The position numbers and the translations under genes were made by a program. DNA of 33,820 bases from an uncultured Planctomycetaceae bacterium (lineage in GTDB: Bacteria; Planctomycetota; Planctomycetia; Pirellulales; Thermoguttaceae), in NCBI GenBank assembly GCA_947307005.1, contig CAMZHY010000003.1, forward strand, positions 1 to 33,820, read 5' to 3'. Below, piece by piece: positions 9,549 to 18,410 of the stretch. The notes below the pieces were generated by a model that was given only the letters and a program-made list of their open reading frames with translations, had not been told where the DNA came from and made no database searches. Every line of letters starts with the position of its first letter. The stretch's first letter is position 1.

Positions 9549-10565
9549 TCAAAGCGCGTCGATATTTCTGACAACATAGGTTCCGCCGTTTTCAGCGGCA
9601 AGCCTCTTATAAGTTTTCTTCACGGGATCAGTCGATTTTCGAAACTCAATAACGCATATTTGCCGAACCTTACACTGTCGTCGAAGAGTTTGAACACGTT
9701 CAAGAGTCTGCTCAGTCAACTCTTCATCCGCGTCAGTTAGAAAAAAAACAACGTCTGGCCTCATTCTTATTCCAGCCATAAGAGCAGCTTCGGACGAAGT
9801 TCCGCCTGTCGGGACGAGAGACTTGAGAAAACGAACGCACCTCGCCTTATTAGCAGGCGTTACGTCAATCAATCCTACCCCTGAATCAAAAACGTTGACC
9901 TCGTGGTTGAAAACAAGGACTTGGAATTTAGCCGCTCCCCTTTTAGAATCCAGACTTTGAACGCTGGCAATCGCGTCTGAAACAGCGCGACGCATTGGCG
10001 CCCCGCCGTTCCACCCCATACTGTCCGAACGATCGATCACATAGGTAAACTTCCTTCCGGCGCCGCGAGCGCCGCTAAACCCGACAGCCTGCCCCAACTG
10101 TTCTTCAGACGAACCGTTGCCGGCCCTCGAAGTTGCCTCGCTGATCATTACTTGTGAGGACGCGCCTCCCGAAGATTCCGCCAAACCAATTTCGTTCGTT
10201 GGCAGATAACTCTCAAGTATTTCATGAAGGTTGTTCGTAGGTAAATCGCTCGCAATGGATTCGGACAATTGGGCTTCTGTATCAGAAGTTGTTTCGTTAG
10301 AAACGGAACTGTTATGAGAATTCAAATCGATAGAATCAGAAAAAACGACGCCGATTTCGTCAGTCTGACGCCCCGTGCCAACTCCTCCTGTTCCGCCCCG
10401 AACTATTAGAACGAGAAAAAGGAGAAGGACGAAATGAATAAAGACCGAACCAAAACCCGAACCAAACCACTCAAATAATCGAGAACGTCCTTTTGATAGG
10501 AACTCCCCTTTGTCTATTGTATTTTGTTTTCTGGCGCAAGAACGCGCTGGAGTTCGTCCTTTCAT
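9549..10565 (-). CDS. Membrane-anchored VWA-domain protein
   Basis: TM 'SVFIHFVLLLFLVLIV' near the N-terminus; MIDAS 'TYVIDRSDSMGW' (DxSxS); 'TGGTSSEAALMAGIRMRPDVVFFLTDADEE'. Confidence 0.82.
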   Translation of the reverse strand: MKGRTPARSCARKQNTIDKGEFLSKGRSRLFEWFGSGFGSVFIHFVLLLFLVLIVRGGTGGVGTGRQTDEIGVVFSDSIDLNSHNSSVSNETTSDTEAQLSESIASDLPTNNLHEILESYLPTNEIGLAESSGGASSQVMISEATSRAGNGSSEEQLGQAVGFSGARGAGRKFTYVIDRSDSMGWNGGAPMRRAVSDAIASVQSLDSKRGAAKFQVLVFNHEVNVFDSGVGLIDVTPANKARCVRFLKSLVPTGGTSSEAALMAGIRMRPDVVFFLTDADEELTEQTLERVQTLRRQCKVRQICVIEFRKSTDPVKKTYKRLAAENGGTYVVRNIDAL

Positions 10566-10594
10566 GCCGTCGCTCCGATATTTTCAATCGCGCC

Positions 10595-10622
10595 TTGTTT
10601 TTAGGGGGCGTTCTTCTATAAT
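10595..10622 (+). promoter_or_regulatory. Possible sigma70-type promoter upstream of def
   Basis: TTGTTT (10595-10600), 16-nt spacer, TATAAT (10617-10622), about 70 nt upstream of the def ATG. Confidence 0.4.
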
Positions 10623-10693
10623 AAAGCGGTCGTTCAGGAGACTGCCCGAAGACTCCGCGTCGATATTATAACGTAAACTGAAAGAAAAACATC

Positions 10694-11272
10694 ATGCGTA
10701 TTGTAAAATACCCGCATCCCATGCTTTCCTATGAAAGCAAACCCTTGCTTAAAATCGATCAAACCGTGCGCAATATTGTCGCGGAGATGTTCAATTTAAT
10801 GTATGAAAACAACGGAGTGGGACTGGCGGCTAATCAAGTGGATTTACCCTATCAACTCATTGTCGTCAATCCAACCGGTCTGCGAGAAAAAACGGAAAAC
10901 GAGTTCGTCTTCATCAATCCTGTCATTCTTAAACTCAAGGGAGTTGAAGAAGGCGAAGAAGGCTGTCTCAGTTATCCCGGTCTGCGTTTGATTGTTCCGA
11001 GAGCAAGAGAGGTTAAATTCCAAGCAATCAATCTTAAGGGCGAGCTAAACACTTACTTTTGGAAGGGTTTTGAAGCTCGAATTATCCAGCATGAAACCGA
11101 TCATCTTTTCGGTCGCTGTTTCTACCAAAAGGCGGTTGCTTCGATCGGAGATATGGACGTCGCGCTTGCCCAAATGAAAGAAGAATACGATAAAAGGTTG
11201 GCGGAAGGGCAAGAACCAACGCCTGAACAGTTTGCTGAAAACGTCAAAAAATGGGAAAGCGAACGCGTATAA
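10694..11272 (+). CDS. def: Peptide deformylase
   Basis: All three PDF motifs are present: 'NNGVGLAANQ', 'EEGCLSYPG', 'IQHETDHLFG'. Confidence 0.96.
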   Translation: MRIVKYPHPMLSYESKPLLKIDQTVRNIVAEMFNLMYENNGVGLAANQVDLPYQLIVVNPTGLREKTENEFVFINPVILKLKGVEEGEEGCLSYPGLRLIVPRAREVKFQAINLKGELNTYFWKGFEARIIQHETDHLFGRCFYQKAVASIGDMDVALAQMKEEYDKRLAEGQEPTPEQFAENVKKWESERV

Positions 11273-11347
11273 GTTTCGTTTGTTGAGTTAAACGCTCTCC
11301 TGTAAAGACTTATTTTAGCGCGCTCCTGATTTCCACACTCCCAAAAC

Positions 11348-11385
11348 AAAAGGACGATTGACCCAAATAGGCCAATCGTCCTTTT
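11348..11385. terminator. Bidirectional hairpin terminator between convergent def and the EF-hand/FGE-like gene
   Basis: 13-bp perfect inverted repeat aaaaggacgattg / caatcgtcctttt with a 12-nt loop and T/A tracts on both sides. Confidence 0.75.
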
Positions 11386-11417
11386 CATTTCAGCAGGTAC
11401 TTAAGCTCGCCGAAACG

Positions 11418-14294
11418 TCAAATACGTTCTGCGACAACACGAAAACCAACGGTGGGAACCCCGCGAGAGGGATCTTGTGAATCGCCGCGATACGTCGCGG
11501 AACATTCCTCCGCGCTCGAATACCAGGAGCAGCCTCGGACAACGTTCTTACCGTCAACAACGGTTGACGTCCATTCCGCGGCGTTTCCCGCCATCCCAAC
11601 GCAACCATACGGACTACGGTTATCTTGGAATTGATAAACGGGAACGAGGTAACCGCCAACTTTGCTCTTAGCGGCAAATTCTTGGGAATAAGTGAATCCC
11701 GTTTTGGACTTTGAATCTCGCCATCCTTTGGAAAGAACGCCCTTGTTTGTAATGGTCGCCAAATCGGAGACCTTGGCTGTCTTACCTTCAACCGTTACGG
11801 AGGCGTCGCTGGCTATCAACGCCGCGACGACAGCGGCGTTGTACTGGCAGTTAGCGGTCAATTCGCCTTTAGAATACGTGAAACCAGAGGTCTTCCCCCA
11901 AGGGAAAAGGAGTTTCTGAGGACCGGCGGCCGCATTTTCAAACTCCGCTTCTGTTGGCAGACGGAAAGTCCAGTCCTTGTACTTTGTTCCAAGCCATTCG
12001 CAGTAGTCTTCGGCGTCCTTAAGAGTCACGCCCACAACTGGACAATTCTTTGTCCCTTTAGGGTACGAACCGTCAACCCATGTCTTGGGAAGTTCAGAAC
12101 GTTTCGTCTCGTCGACGAATTCTTTGTACTCGCGATTACGAACCTCATATTTTCCGATTGCATAATCCGATTCGATCGCGACCTTTTCTGCGGTTCCATC
12201 TTTCGTGAAAGGCTTAGAGAACTTAAAATTCTCATTAGCGGAAACGCCGACAAAGAGATTTGGATCGGGGGTTGGCAGAAAGCGAGCGCGCATGACTTCC
12301 TCCGAGAAATCTTCGCCACGTCCTCCCTGAGGACCGCCGCGGCTACCGCTCGGCGCGTTACGATCTCCTCGAGGACCGTTATTACGATCGCCTTGAGGAC
12401 CGCGCTCGCCTTGATTACGATCGCCGCGCCCGTTGGGACCGCCCTGTGGCGAAAGAGGATAGCCAAACGCGTCGACCTGCTCGAGGGAATCTAGAACTCC
12501 ATCGTCTTCGTTGTCGGCGTCGTTAAGTAGTTTACCAAGTTCCTTGTCAAAATCTGCGATATTGAGCGCGCCTTCGTCGGTCATAGCTTTAGTCGCAGCA
12601 GTTTGGACAGAATTGGCGCCCCCTCGACCAAATCCGCCGAATCCACCGAATCCGCCAAAACCTCCAAAGCCGCCCATCCCCATGCCTCGGGGAGCGCCTC
12701 CTCCTGGAAAGCCAAAGCCTCCCTGCCCCATAGGACCTCTTCCGCCAGGATTGCGTCGTCCGCCGCCAAATCCCCCTTCATTCGAATCGGATTCCTGAGC
12801 GCGAACAACCATGTCGAGACCGTTAGTCTCGGAGGGCAAAACGGGGACATAGGACGAGCTGTCGTTTCGACGAGAACCTCGTCGACCGCCGTTGGCGTCG
12901 CCGCCGCCTCTCGGTCCGCCAAAACCAGGACCGCCGCCATTCTGGAAACGTTCGCGCATACTGTTTTGGAAGGCGGTTTGTTCTTCTTCGCTCAATAGCC
13001 CGTCGCCGTCGGAATCAGCCTCCGTCAGAATCTGCTTAAACTGATCGGGAATGGGCGAGTCTGAAAGTTTAGAAAGCACAATTTCGCCCTTATCGTTTTT
13101 AAGTTCGTTAAAAGCGCCCCCCGGTCCGTTTCCCGGTCTAGGACCGCCCATACCGCCAAAACCTCCCGGTCCTCCATTCTGGAAACGCTCGCGCATTTCC
13201 GTTTGCATTCTTTCCATGACTTTCTGTTGCATGGCTTGAAGCTCGTCTTCTTTCAAAACGCCGTCCTTATCGGTATCGGCTTCTTTAAGAAGTCTCACGT
13301 ATTCCGAACGAAACTTCGCAATATCGAGTTTACCATCCTCGTTCAAAGCCGCCGTCTGAGCGTCGCGCTGAAGAGAAAGTATTTGCATCGCGCGGAAAAC
13401 GTTGGGATTTTGATCCTGCCCAAATGGCCCGCCAAAACCGGGTCCGCCCATTCCCGGTCCGCCAAAACCAGGTCCGCCCATTCCCGGCCCGCCAAAACCA
13501 CCTGCAAAAGCTCGCCACTCTTCGTTTGAAAGGACGCCGTCGTTATCAGAGTCCGCCGCGTCAAGGGCTTCTTTTAACAACCGTTCAAGTTTTGCAAGAT
13601 CAACGGAGCCGTCTTCATCGGAAGACTCAGTAATCGCCTTAGCAAACGGCGGTTCTGAAAAAACGCCTTGAGGTCTACCGGGGAAACCGCCCTGGGGTCT
13701 ATCGCCGTTTTCACGGTCGCCGCCTCTTCGTCGATCATTGTTAGGCGCTTGAGCGCGAACCGTCGCAAAATTCAGTTCACTCGCTGCCGCGTCGTTCGCA
13801 CGGCGATTACGTCCTTGAGGTCGTCCTTCGCCAGACTGTCCGGGGCCTCTTCCTTCTGGACGACGAGGAATTAAAGAATTAAGTTCTTCTGAAGAAAGTT
13901 TTCCGTCGCCGTCGGCGTCCGCAGCCTTAGCGGCCTTCATAAATTCTGCGAGGAATACGCTCGTCTTAACCCTCCCATCGCTGTCTGAAGCAGCTTGACG
14001 AGCCGAATTTTGAAGGCCCATCAGGGCAAAACCACCCCTTCGAGGAGGTCGAGGCGCTCCAGGGACATTCGGAGCGGAAGAAGGATTAGGAGACGCGGGA
14101 ACGTCGCTAGGAACGCGCGCGGCGGCAGTTCCTTCGTTACTAGAGACCGGAGATTCCTGGCTAGAGCTTACAGCAGAGGCGGCGCGATTAGCCTGAGAAC
14201 GACGCGACGACGTATTACGCTGCTGAGCGTCGACCGAAGCCGCAGTCGCAACGCACAACCCCAAAACTATGGCAATTACTAATTTTCTTTTCAT
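11418..14294 (-). CDS. Secreted protein with five EF-hand-like loops, Gly-rich linkers and a C-terminal FGE-sulfatase (SUMF1)-like domain
   Basis: Signal peptide. EF loops 'DADGDGKLSSEE', 'DSDNDGVLSNEE', 'DTDKDGVLKEDE', 'DSDGDGLLSEEE', 'DNEDDGVLDSLE'. Gly-rich stretches 'GGPGMGGPGFGGPGMGGPGFGGP' and 'GFGGFGGFGGFGGFG'. FGE-like 'YAIGKYEVRNREYKEFV', 'CPVVGVTLKDAEDYCEWLG', 'FRLPTEAEFENAAAG', 'GCVGMAGNAAEWT', 'VVRGCSWYS..VGFRVV'. Confidence 0.88.
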   Translation of the reverse strand: MKRKLVIAIVLGLCVATAASVDAQQRNTSSRRSQANRAASAVSSSQESPVSSNEGTAAARVPSDVPASPNPSSAPNVPGAPRPPRRGGFALMGLQNSARQAASDSDGRVKTSVFLAEFMKAAKAADADGDGKLSSEELNSLIPRRPEGRGPGQSGEGRPQGRNRRANDAAASELNFATVRAQAPNNDRRRGGDRENGDRPQGGFPGRPQGVFSEPPFAKAITESSDEDGSVDLAKLERLLKEALDAADSDNDGVLSNEEWRAFAGGFGGPGMGGPGFGGPGMGGPGFGGPFGQDQNPNVFRAMQILSLQRDAQTAALNEDGKLDIAKFRSEYVRLLKEADTDKDGVLKEDELQAMQQKVMERMQTEMRERFQNGGPGGFGGMGGPRPGNGPGGAFNELKNDKGEIVLSKLSDSPIPDQFKQILTEADSDGDGLLSEEEQTAFQNSMRERFQNGGGPGFGGPRGGGDANGGRRGSRRNDSSSYVPVLPSETNGLDMVVRAQESDSNEGGFGGGRRNPGGRGPMGQGGFGFPGGGAPRGMGMGGFGGFGGFGGFGGFGRGGANSVQTAATKAMTDEGALNIADFDKELGKLLNDADNEDDGVLDSLEQVDAFGYPLSPQGGPNGRGDRNQGERGPQGDRNNGPRGDRNAPSGSRGGPQGGRGEDFSEEVMRARFLPTPDPNLFVGVSANENFKFSKPFTKDGTAEKVAIESDYAIGKYEVRNREYKEFVDETKRSELPKTWVDGSYPKGTKNCPVVGVTLKDAEDYCEWLGTKYKDWTFRLPTEAEFENAAAGPQKLLFPWGKTSGFTYSKGELTANCQYNAAVVAALIASDASVTVEGKTAKVSDLATITNKGVLSKGWRDSKSKTGFTYSQEFAAKSKVGGYLVPVYQFQDNRSPYGCVGMAGNAAEWTSTVVDGKNVVRGCSWYSSAEECSATYRGDSQDPSRGVPTVGFRVVAERI
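12620..12680. repeat. Short in-frame tandem 9-bp-type repeats encoding (FGG)n
   Basis: + strand 'ccaaatccgccgaatccaccgaatccgccaaaacctccaaagccgcc' encodes FGGFGGFGGFGGFG on the minus strand. Confidence 0.7.
13429..13500. repeat. 30-bp in-frame tandem repeat (about 2.4 copies) encoding GGPGMGGPGF units
   Basis: ccgccaaaaccgggtccgcccattcccggt / ccgccaaaaccaggtccgcccattcccggc / ccgccaaaacca; units start at 13429, 13459 and 13489. Confidence 0.85.
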
Positions 14295-14800
14295 TGTTTT
14301 CGGCGTCCTTTTATTTGAAAGATTCTTTGTTCATCCGAAGACAAACAACCTAACGTAGTTTTAAAATGACTCTTTATCTCAAATCAGAACAGAATCTCCA
14401 AAAGAAGTCTGTTTTATCCAGTCGGACAAAATGTCTCCTGTTCCAAATCTCGCTCAGGCGACAATCCTAGTCCACTTAAACCGCGTTTTTCAGATTGTGT
14501 TTCCTTTTAAAATGATAATTTTTAAAAAAACGCGCCATTTTCTGAAAAAGTCAGTCGCCATTTCTAATAATCGCCGTCGAAGGTCGAGAAAGACTCAACA
14601 GGCAACTCCTTCAGTTCATATTTCATAAACCGACCGTTACGCCACACAAGTGAAAATGACAAGCCAATATTCACCTAAAACAAAGCCTGCCCTCCGTCTA
14701 ATTTTCAACAAGGAAAACGAATGGGAAAAAACGTCTCGGTTCCTTGTAATCTCGAGGTAGAAAAAATGGTTAAACAAAAACGACTTCAATCAACAGTGTT

Positions 14801-16672
14801 TTAAAGGAGAACTAAGACCTGATATGAAAACTTTAAAACCCGTTTTTCCATTGGTTTGAGCGTCGTCGTCCAAGTCGCTTCAGAATGGGGATTGGCATAG
14901 TAGTAGTAATATGGTCGAAAATCAGTTCGGCGAACGATCTCAGGTTTTTCGTCAAATCCTTCAAAACTTTCAGATATTGGTATTCCTGTGACTCGACGAC
15001 AGATCTGAATCTCAACTTCTTCGTTTCGTTGATTGACCAATTCAATAGACGCGTCAATTACCGCGCAACGAAAACGGTTAGAATTAATTATTACAACGTT
15101 GCCCCACGCCTGAGGATGTAGCGACGGCGTATAATCGCTGCCGAACCGAAGTTCCCGCCCCGCCAAGGAAGAATCGAACACACGCTCGTTTTCCGACGAA
15201 TTAACGCGAACGCCAAGCGCCTTTGTCACAGGAAGAAACGTCTTCTCGCCTGGATTGCGCCAATAGAGCGTATTCTGGCCTAAAAAAGTTTTGTTAGAGT
15301 AAATAGAAGCCGGCCCCGTTGTAATAGGAAAACTGAAGGGATTGCGAAAGACTACCACGTCCCAAGGTTCCGTAAACGTCGAACCGTCGGTTTGTCCCGT
15401 AGTCGTTCTTCCATAAGAGGTCGTAGCCGCGTCTGGAGACGAGTTAACTCGTCCGTTGTAATCTCGCGAGTCAAAAATATCCCACCGAACAATGCGTTTG
15501 TAATCAGTCGATTTTTTATCAATGGAAAAAAGGACTCTTTCTCCTTTTCTCAACGCTTTCGCTCCAACGCTCTGCGAATAGATATCGACGCCGCCGTTTC
15601 CGGAACTTTCTTCAGCAAGGGTCGGCAGGGCTGGTTCGCCCCCAAAATCGCGAGGTGAAACAACATTGCTAATAATTGCTTGGGTCATATACGCCGAATC
15701 GCGTGTCTGACCGGAGTTTGAACTCTGATTAAGGCTATTAAAAAACTGCTGCAAATCGATCCCAGGCGACAATGGCGACAACGTATTTTTAAGGGCAATT
15801 TGTGGAAAACCGCTATAGAGGAACGTCTCTTCAGCCGAAAAATCGCGCCAATCATTGATAAGAATCGCCGACTGTTCAATCTCCAGTTCCTTTTCATCCT
15901 TTAAAAGCACGCGATACTGCGGCGCCCAACTTGCTTGACGGGTCAAATACGAAAGGTAAAAAGTCGCGCCATGATCGGGGTCAACGTCTTTAACATCAAA
16001 AATAAGAACAGGTTTAATACGAGAAACGGTTGTCGGAACTTCGTCCTTCAAAGTAACGGAAGATACGAGCGAAGAATCGGCAAGCCAGATCGTTTCTCCG
16101 TTTTCGCACTGAAGCAAAACGCTCTTATTTAAGCTGGAGACGTCGGTTCTCGCCATGTTATAACGCGATGAAATAAGATTCGAAAAGGGAACGTCGACGT
16201 CCACACTTTCGTTTTCACCCGAATCGTCCGACTGTTGCATGACGCGAACGACGCGCGGCTCTTTTTCTCCGGGCAAAACGACGCTAAGCCACCGTCCGCA
16301 AAAATCAGTCGTCCAGTCAATTTTTTCACTAGAAACAGGGACGTCGATTTTCTCTTCACGAGAACGTGTTTCAATCGGAACGTCGCTCTGGATAAAAAAC
16401 GTTCCGTGAACGGGAAACGGCGGCGCCGTAACACGGAAAAGTCCAGACGTCGGAACATGATAACGTTCTCGAACTACGAGAACACCGTTTTTGAAAACGC
16501 CCAAAGACTCTAAAACGCCGTGAATTGGAACGGCGGCGGTCGAAGCGGCCTCAGAATGAGAAGCTGGCGCGTCGGCGTCTGATGCTAAAGTTATACCCGC
16601 CGCTTCGAACCACAACAAAACGCCAAAACTGAGACAAGAAAGTAAAAAACATTTAATCGCCCTCGTTTCCAT
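14801..16672 (-). CDS. Secreted DUF4139-like protein
   Basis: Signal peptide-like N-terminus. 'VFKNGVLVVRERYHVP', 'FYLSYLTRQASWAPQYRVLL..ELEIEQSAILINDWRDFSAEETFLYSGFPQI' resembles DUF4139 family folds; C-terminal 'TTTLKPMEKRVLKFSYQV'. Confidence 0.6.
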   Translation of the reverse strand: METRAIKCFLLSCLSFGVLLWFEAAGITLASDADAPASHSEAASTAAVPIHGVLESLGVFKNGVLVVRERYHVPTSGLFRVTAPPFPVHGTFFIQSDVPIETRSREEKIDVPVSSEKIDWTTDFCGRWLSVVLPGEKEPRVVRVMQQSDDSGENESVDVDVPFSNLISSRYNMARTDVSSLNKSVLLQCENGETIWLADSSLVSSVTLKDEVPTTVSRIKPVLIFDVKDVDPDHGATFYLSYLTRQASWAPQYRVLLKDEKELEIEQSAILINDWRDFSAEETFLYSGFPQIALKNTLSPLSPGIDLQQFFNSLNQSSNSGQTRDSAYMTQAIISNVVSPRDFGGEPALPTLAEESSGNGGVDIYSQSVGAKALRKGERVLFSIDKKSTDYKRIVRWDIFDSRDYNGRVNSSPDAATTSYGRTTTGQTDGSTFTEPWDVVVFRNPFSFPITTGPASIYSNKTFLGQNTLYWRNPGEKTFLPVTKALGVRVNSSENERVFDSSLAGRELRFGSDYTPSLHPQAWGNVVIINSNRFRCAVIDASIELVNQRNEEVEIQICRRVTGIPISESFEGFDEKPEIVRRTDFRPYYYYYANPHSEATWTTTLKPMEKRVLKFSYQVLVLL

Positions 16673-16887
16673 ATGGCATTCCCCCTCTTGACTTCGCGTT
16701 CATACGAATAACCAAAACCGACCTCGCCATATTCGAGCCAGATCGGCTATTTGACAAATCCAACCGCAGATTCAAGACCTATGGAGCAAAGCGATAAACT
16801 TCCCCGTTTTAAAATAATCCGCTCATATGCGGAAGAAAACAGGTTAGGCGTCGATTAGAGGTTCAAGTTCAACAAAAAGCCACGCCC

Positions 16888-17595
16888 CTATAGCTCGGTT
16901 CTGCGACCCGTCTCCGTCGTATTATAAAATTTCTCAATCGTAAAAACAAGCATGCTCACGCTTACTGTTGCTAACACAATTTCTTGGGGACTGAACGTTT
17001 CTAGGCGGGAGGTAACTTCGTCGTCCTCTAGAATAGGAGCGCCGTCCTCATATCGATTCTGCGTTTGTAAGGAATAGGCGAGTTCATCCGCCTCACCCCA
17101 CGACGTCAAATAATCGGTCATGCCAAGGATGACGTCTACTTCATCCATCCAGTACTTTTTCGAAAAAGTATCTAGAGCCTCGATTCCACGACCGTAAAAA
17201 TTCTTGGGACTAAAAAGAAATGGCGTCGGTTCCGTTTCAAGAGCGAGATTTTCCTGTTCTTTCTCCTCGCAAGCAATTTCGATATTCTGGGGTCCCTGGT
17301 TAACCAACGAGGGAGAATGAAATCCATGAAGGAGAAAAAAACAAACGCCTACGGCGACAATCGACAAAAAAATAATCGAAAAAGCATAGCGTCTCGCGGC
17401 GACGCTCGTCTGCCGCGTTTCGCCACGTTGAAAAAGAGTTTCAAAAAATCGACGTGGTTTCGGGAGAAGACGATCAGACTCGTAAAAAACGAAATCAGAT
17501 TCATCGGAGGACGCCAAAAAATCGTCGACGTCGTCCTTAAGAATATCGGCAAGGCGGTCGGTTCCTTCAGAACCATTGTAAAGGTCGCCACGCAT
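16888..17595 (-). CDS. Single-pass membrane protein encoded directly downstream of an ECF sigma factor; candidate anti-sigma partner
   Basis: Hydrophobic segment 'YAFSIIFLSIVAVGVCFFLLHGF' after an acidic/basic cytoplasmic N-terminus; 51 nt downstream of the sigma gene on the same strand. Confidence 0.55.
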   Translation of the reverse strand: MRGDLYNGSEGTDRLADILKDDVDDFLASSDESDFVFYESDRLLPKPRRFFETLFQRGETRQTSVAARRYAFSIIFLSIVAVGVCFFLLHGFHSPSLVNQGPQNIEIACEEKEQENLALETEPTPFLFSPKNFYGRGIEALDTFSKKYWMDEVDVILGMTDYLTSWGEADELAYSLQTQNRYEDGAPILEDDEVTSRLETFSPQEIVLATVSVSMLVFTIEKFYNTTETGRRTEL

Positions 17596-17646
17596 TTTGC
17601 AGTTCCTTTCGACAAACGCTAAGTCTGAATGTCTCGGGTGATAACT

Positions 17647-18297
17647 CTAATCCTGTTCTTCAAGTTGTTTGGACAAACGTTTTTTGGCCCTCGAAAGCGC
17701 AACGCGCACAGAACCGGGACTCTTCCCCAACGCCTTCGCAATCTCTCGATCATTAAGTTCGTCTTCGTAACGTAGCCATAGCGCTTGAAATTCCGTAGGA
17801 CTTAAAACTTCACGCGCCACTCTCCAAACGTTGCGACGTTCATCGCGCAAAACGACTGTCTTTTCAAAAGAGGTTCCATAGAATTCGGCGCCTGAAGGAC
17901 GCGTTGGATTCCGCGTATAAACAAGCGACGACGCGCTGTTAGCGCTATTCTCGTTGCCGTTTGACGTCTCGTCATAGGACGAAGTTGTCGGTTCTTTCGA
18001 CGTCCGTCGAACCCAATCAACATAAACACGGTACGCTATTTGCTTCAACCATCCTGAAAGAAAGACGCCGTTGCGAAGCGTGTTAAGTGAGGAAAAAGCT
18101 CGTAAAAGCGTCTCTTGGGTCAAATCTTCGGCAGTTTCTTGAGACACAACGCGTCCTCGAAGGAATCGAAATAATCTTGGTCGAAAACGACGGTCAATTT
18201 CTGAAAAAGCGTCTTTGTCGCCCGCTTGAAAAGCCGACGCCAATTCGAAATCTGGAACGTTGCCCAAATCGCCGTCCGAATTCGGCTCGAATTTCAT
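17647..18297 (-). CDS. ECF-type RNA polymerase sigma factor
   Basis: Region 2 'FRPRLFRFLRGRVVSQETAEDLTQETLLRAFSSLNTLRNGVFLSGWLKQIAYRVYVDWVRR'; region 4 'LSPTEFQALWLRYEDELNDREIAKALGKSPGSVRVALSRAKKRL'. The internal ATG at 18297 is preferred to the ORF start at 18378, because the extended ORF runs through a terminator hairpin (18339-18373) and a GAGGGA lies upstream of 18297. Confidence 0.9.
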   Translation of the reverse strand: MKFEPNSDGDLGNVPDFELASAFQAGDKDAFSEIDRRFRPRLFRFLRGRVVSQETAEDLTQETLLRAFSSLNTLRNGVFLSGWLKQIAYRVYVDWVRRTSKEPTTSSYDETSNGNENSANSASSLVYTRNPTRPSGAEFYGTSFEKTVVLRDERRNVWRVAREVLSPTEFQALWLRYEDELNDREIAKALGKSPGSVRVALSRAKKRLSKQLEEQD

Positions 18298-18330
18298 ATC
18301 GCAAATTATCCCTCGGGGGCGCCCGCGCTT

Positions 18331-18373
18331 AAAAAAGCAGGAACGCCCAATCGCAAGGGGATCGAACGTTCCT
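18331..18373 (-). terminator. Rho-independent terminator of the upstream secreted-protein gene (18411-19559)
   Basis: On the minus strand: AGGAACG-(21 nt)-CGTTCCT-GC-TTTTTT. Confidence 0.6.
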
Positions 18374-18410
18374 TTCAAACTGCTAAAGCGTCAACGTAAA
18401 CAAGCGAAGA

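Noticed and set aside
12511-12998. Proline-rich + strand ORFs (e.g. PPRPNPPNPPNPPKPPKPP)
   Set aside because: Reverse complement of the Gly-rich repeats of the EF-hand/FGE-like protein; artefact of the repeat.
13429-13500. Repeat array considered as CRISPR
   Set aside because: Direct tandem repeats without spacers, in frame within a CDS; no cas genes.
14431-14628. 65-aa + strand ORF in the intergenic gap
   Set aside because: No SD, no domain, low-complexity basic C-terminus; likely chance ORF.
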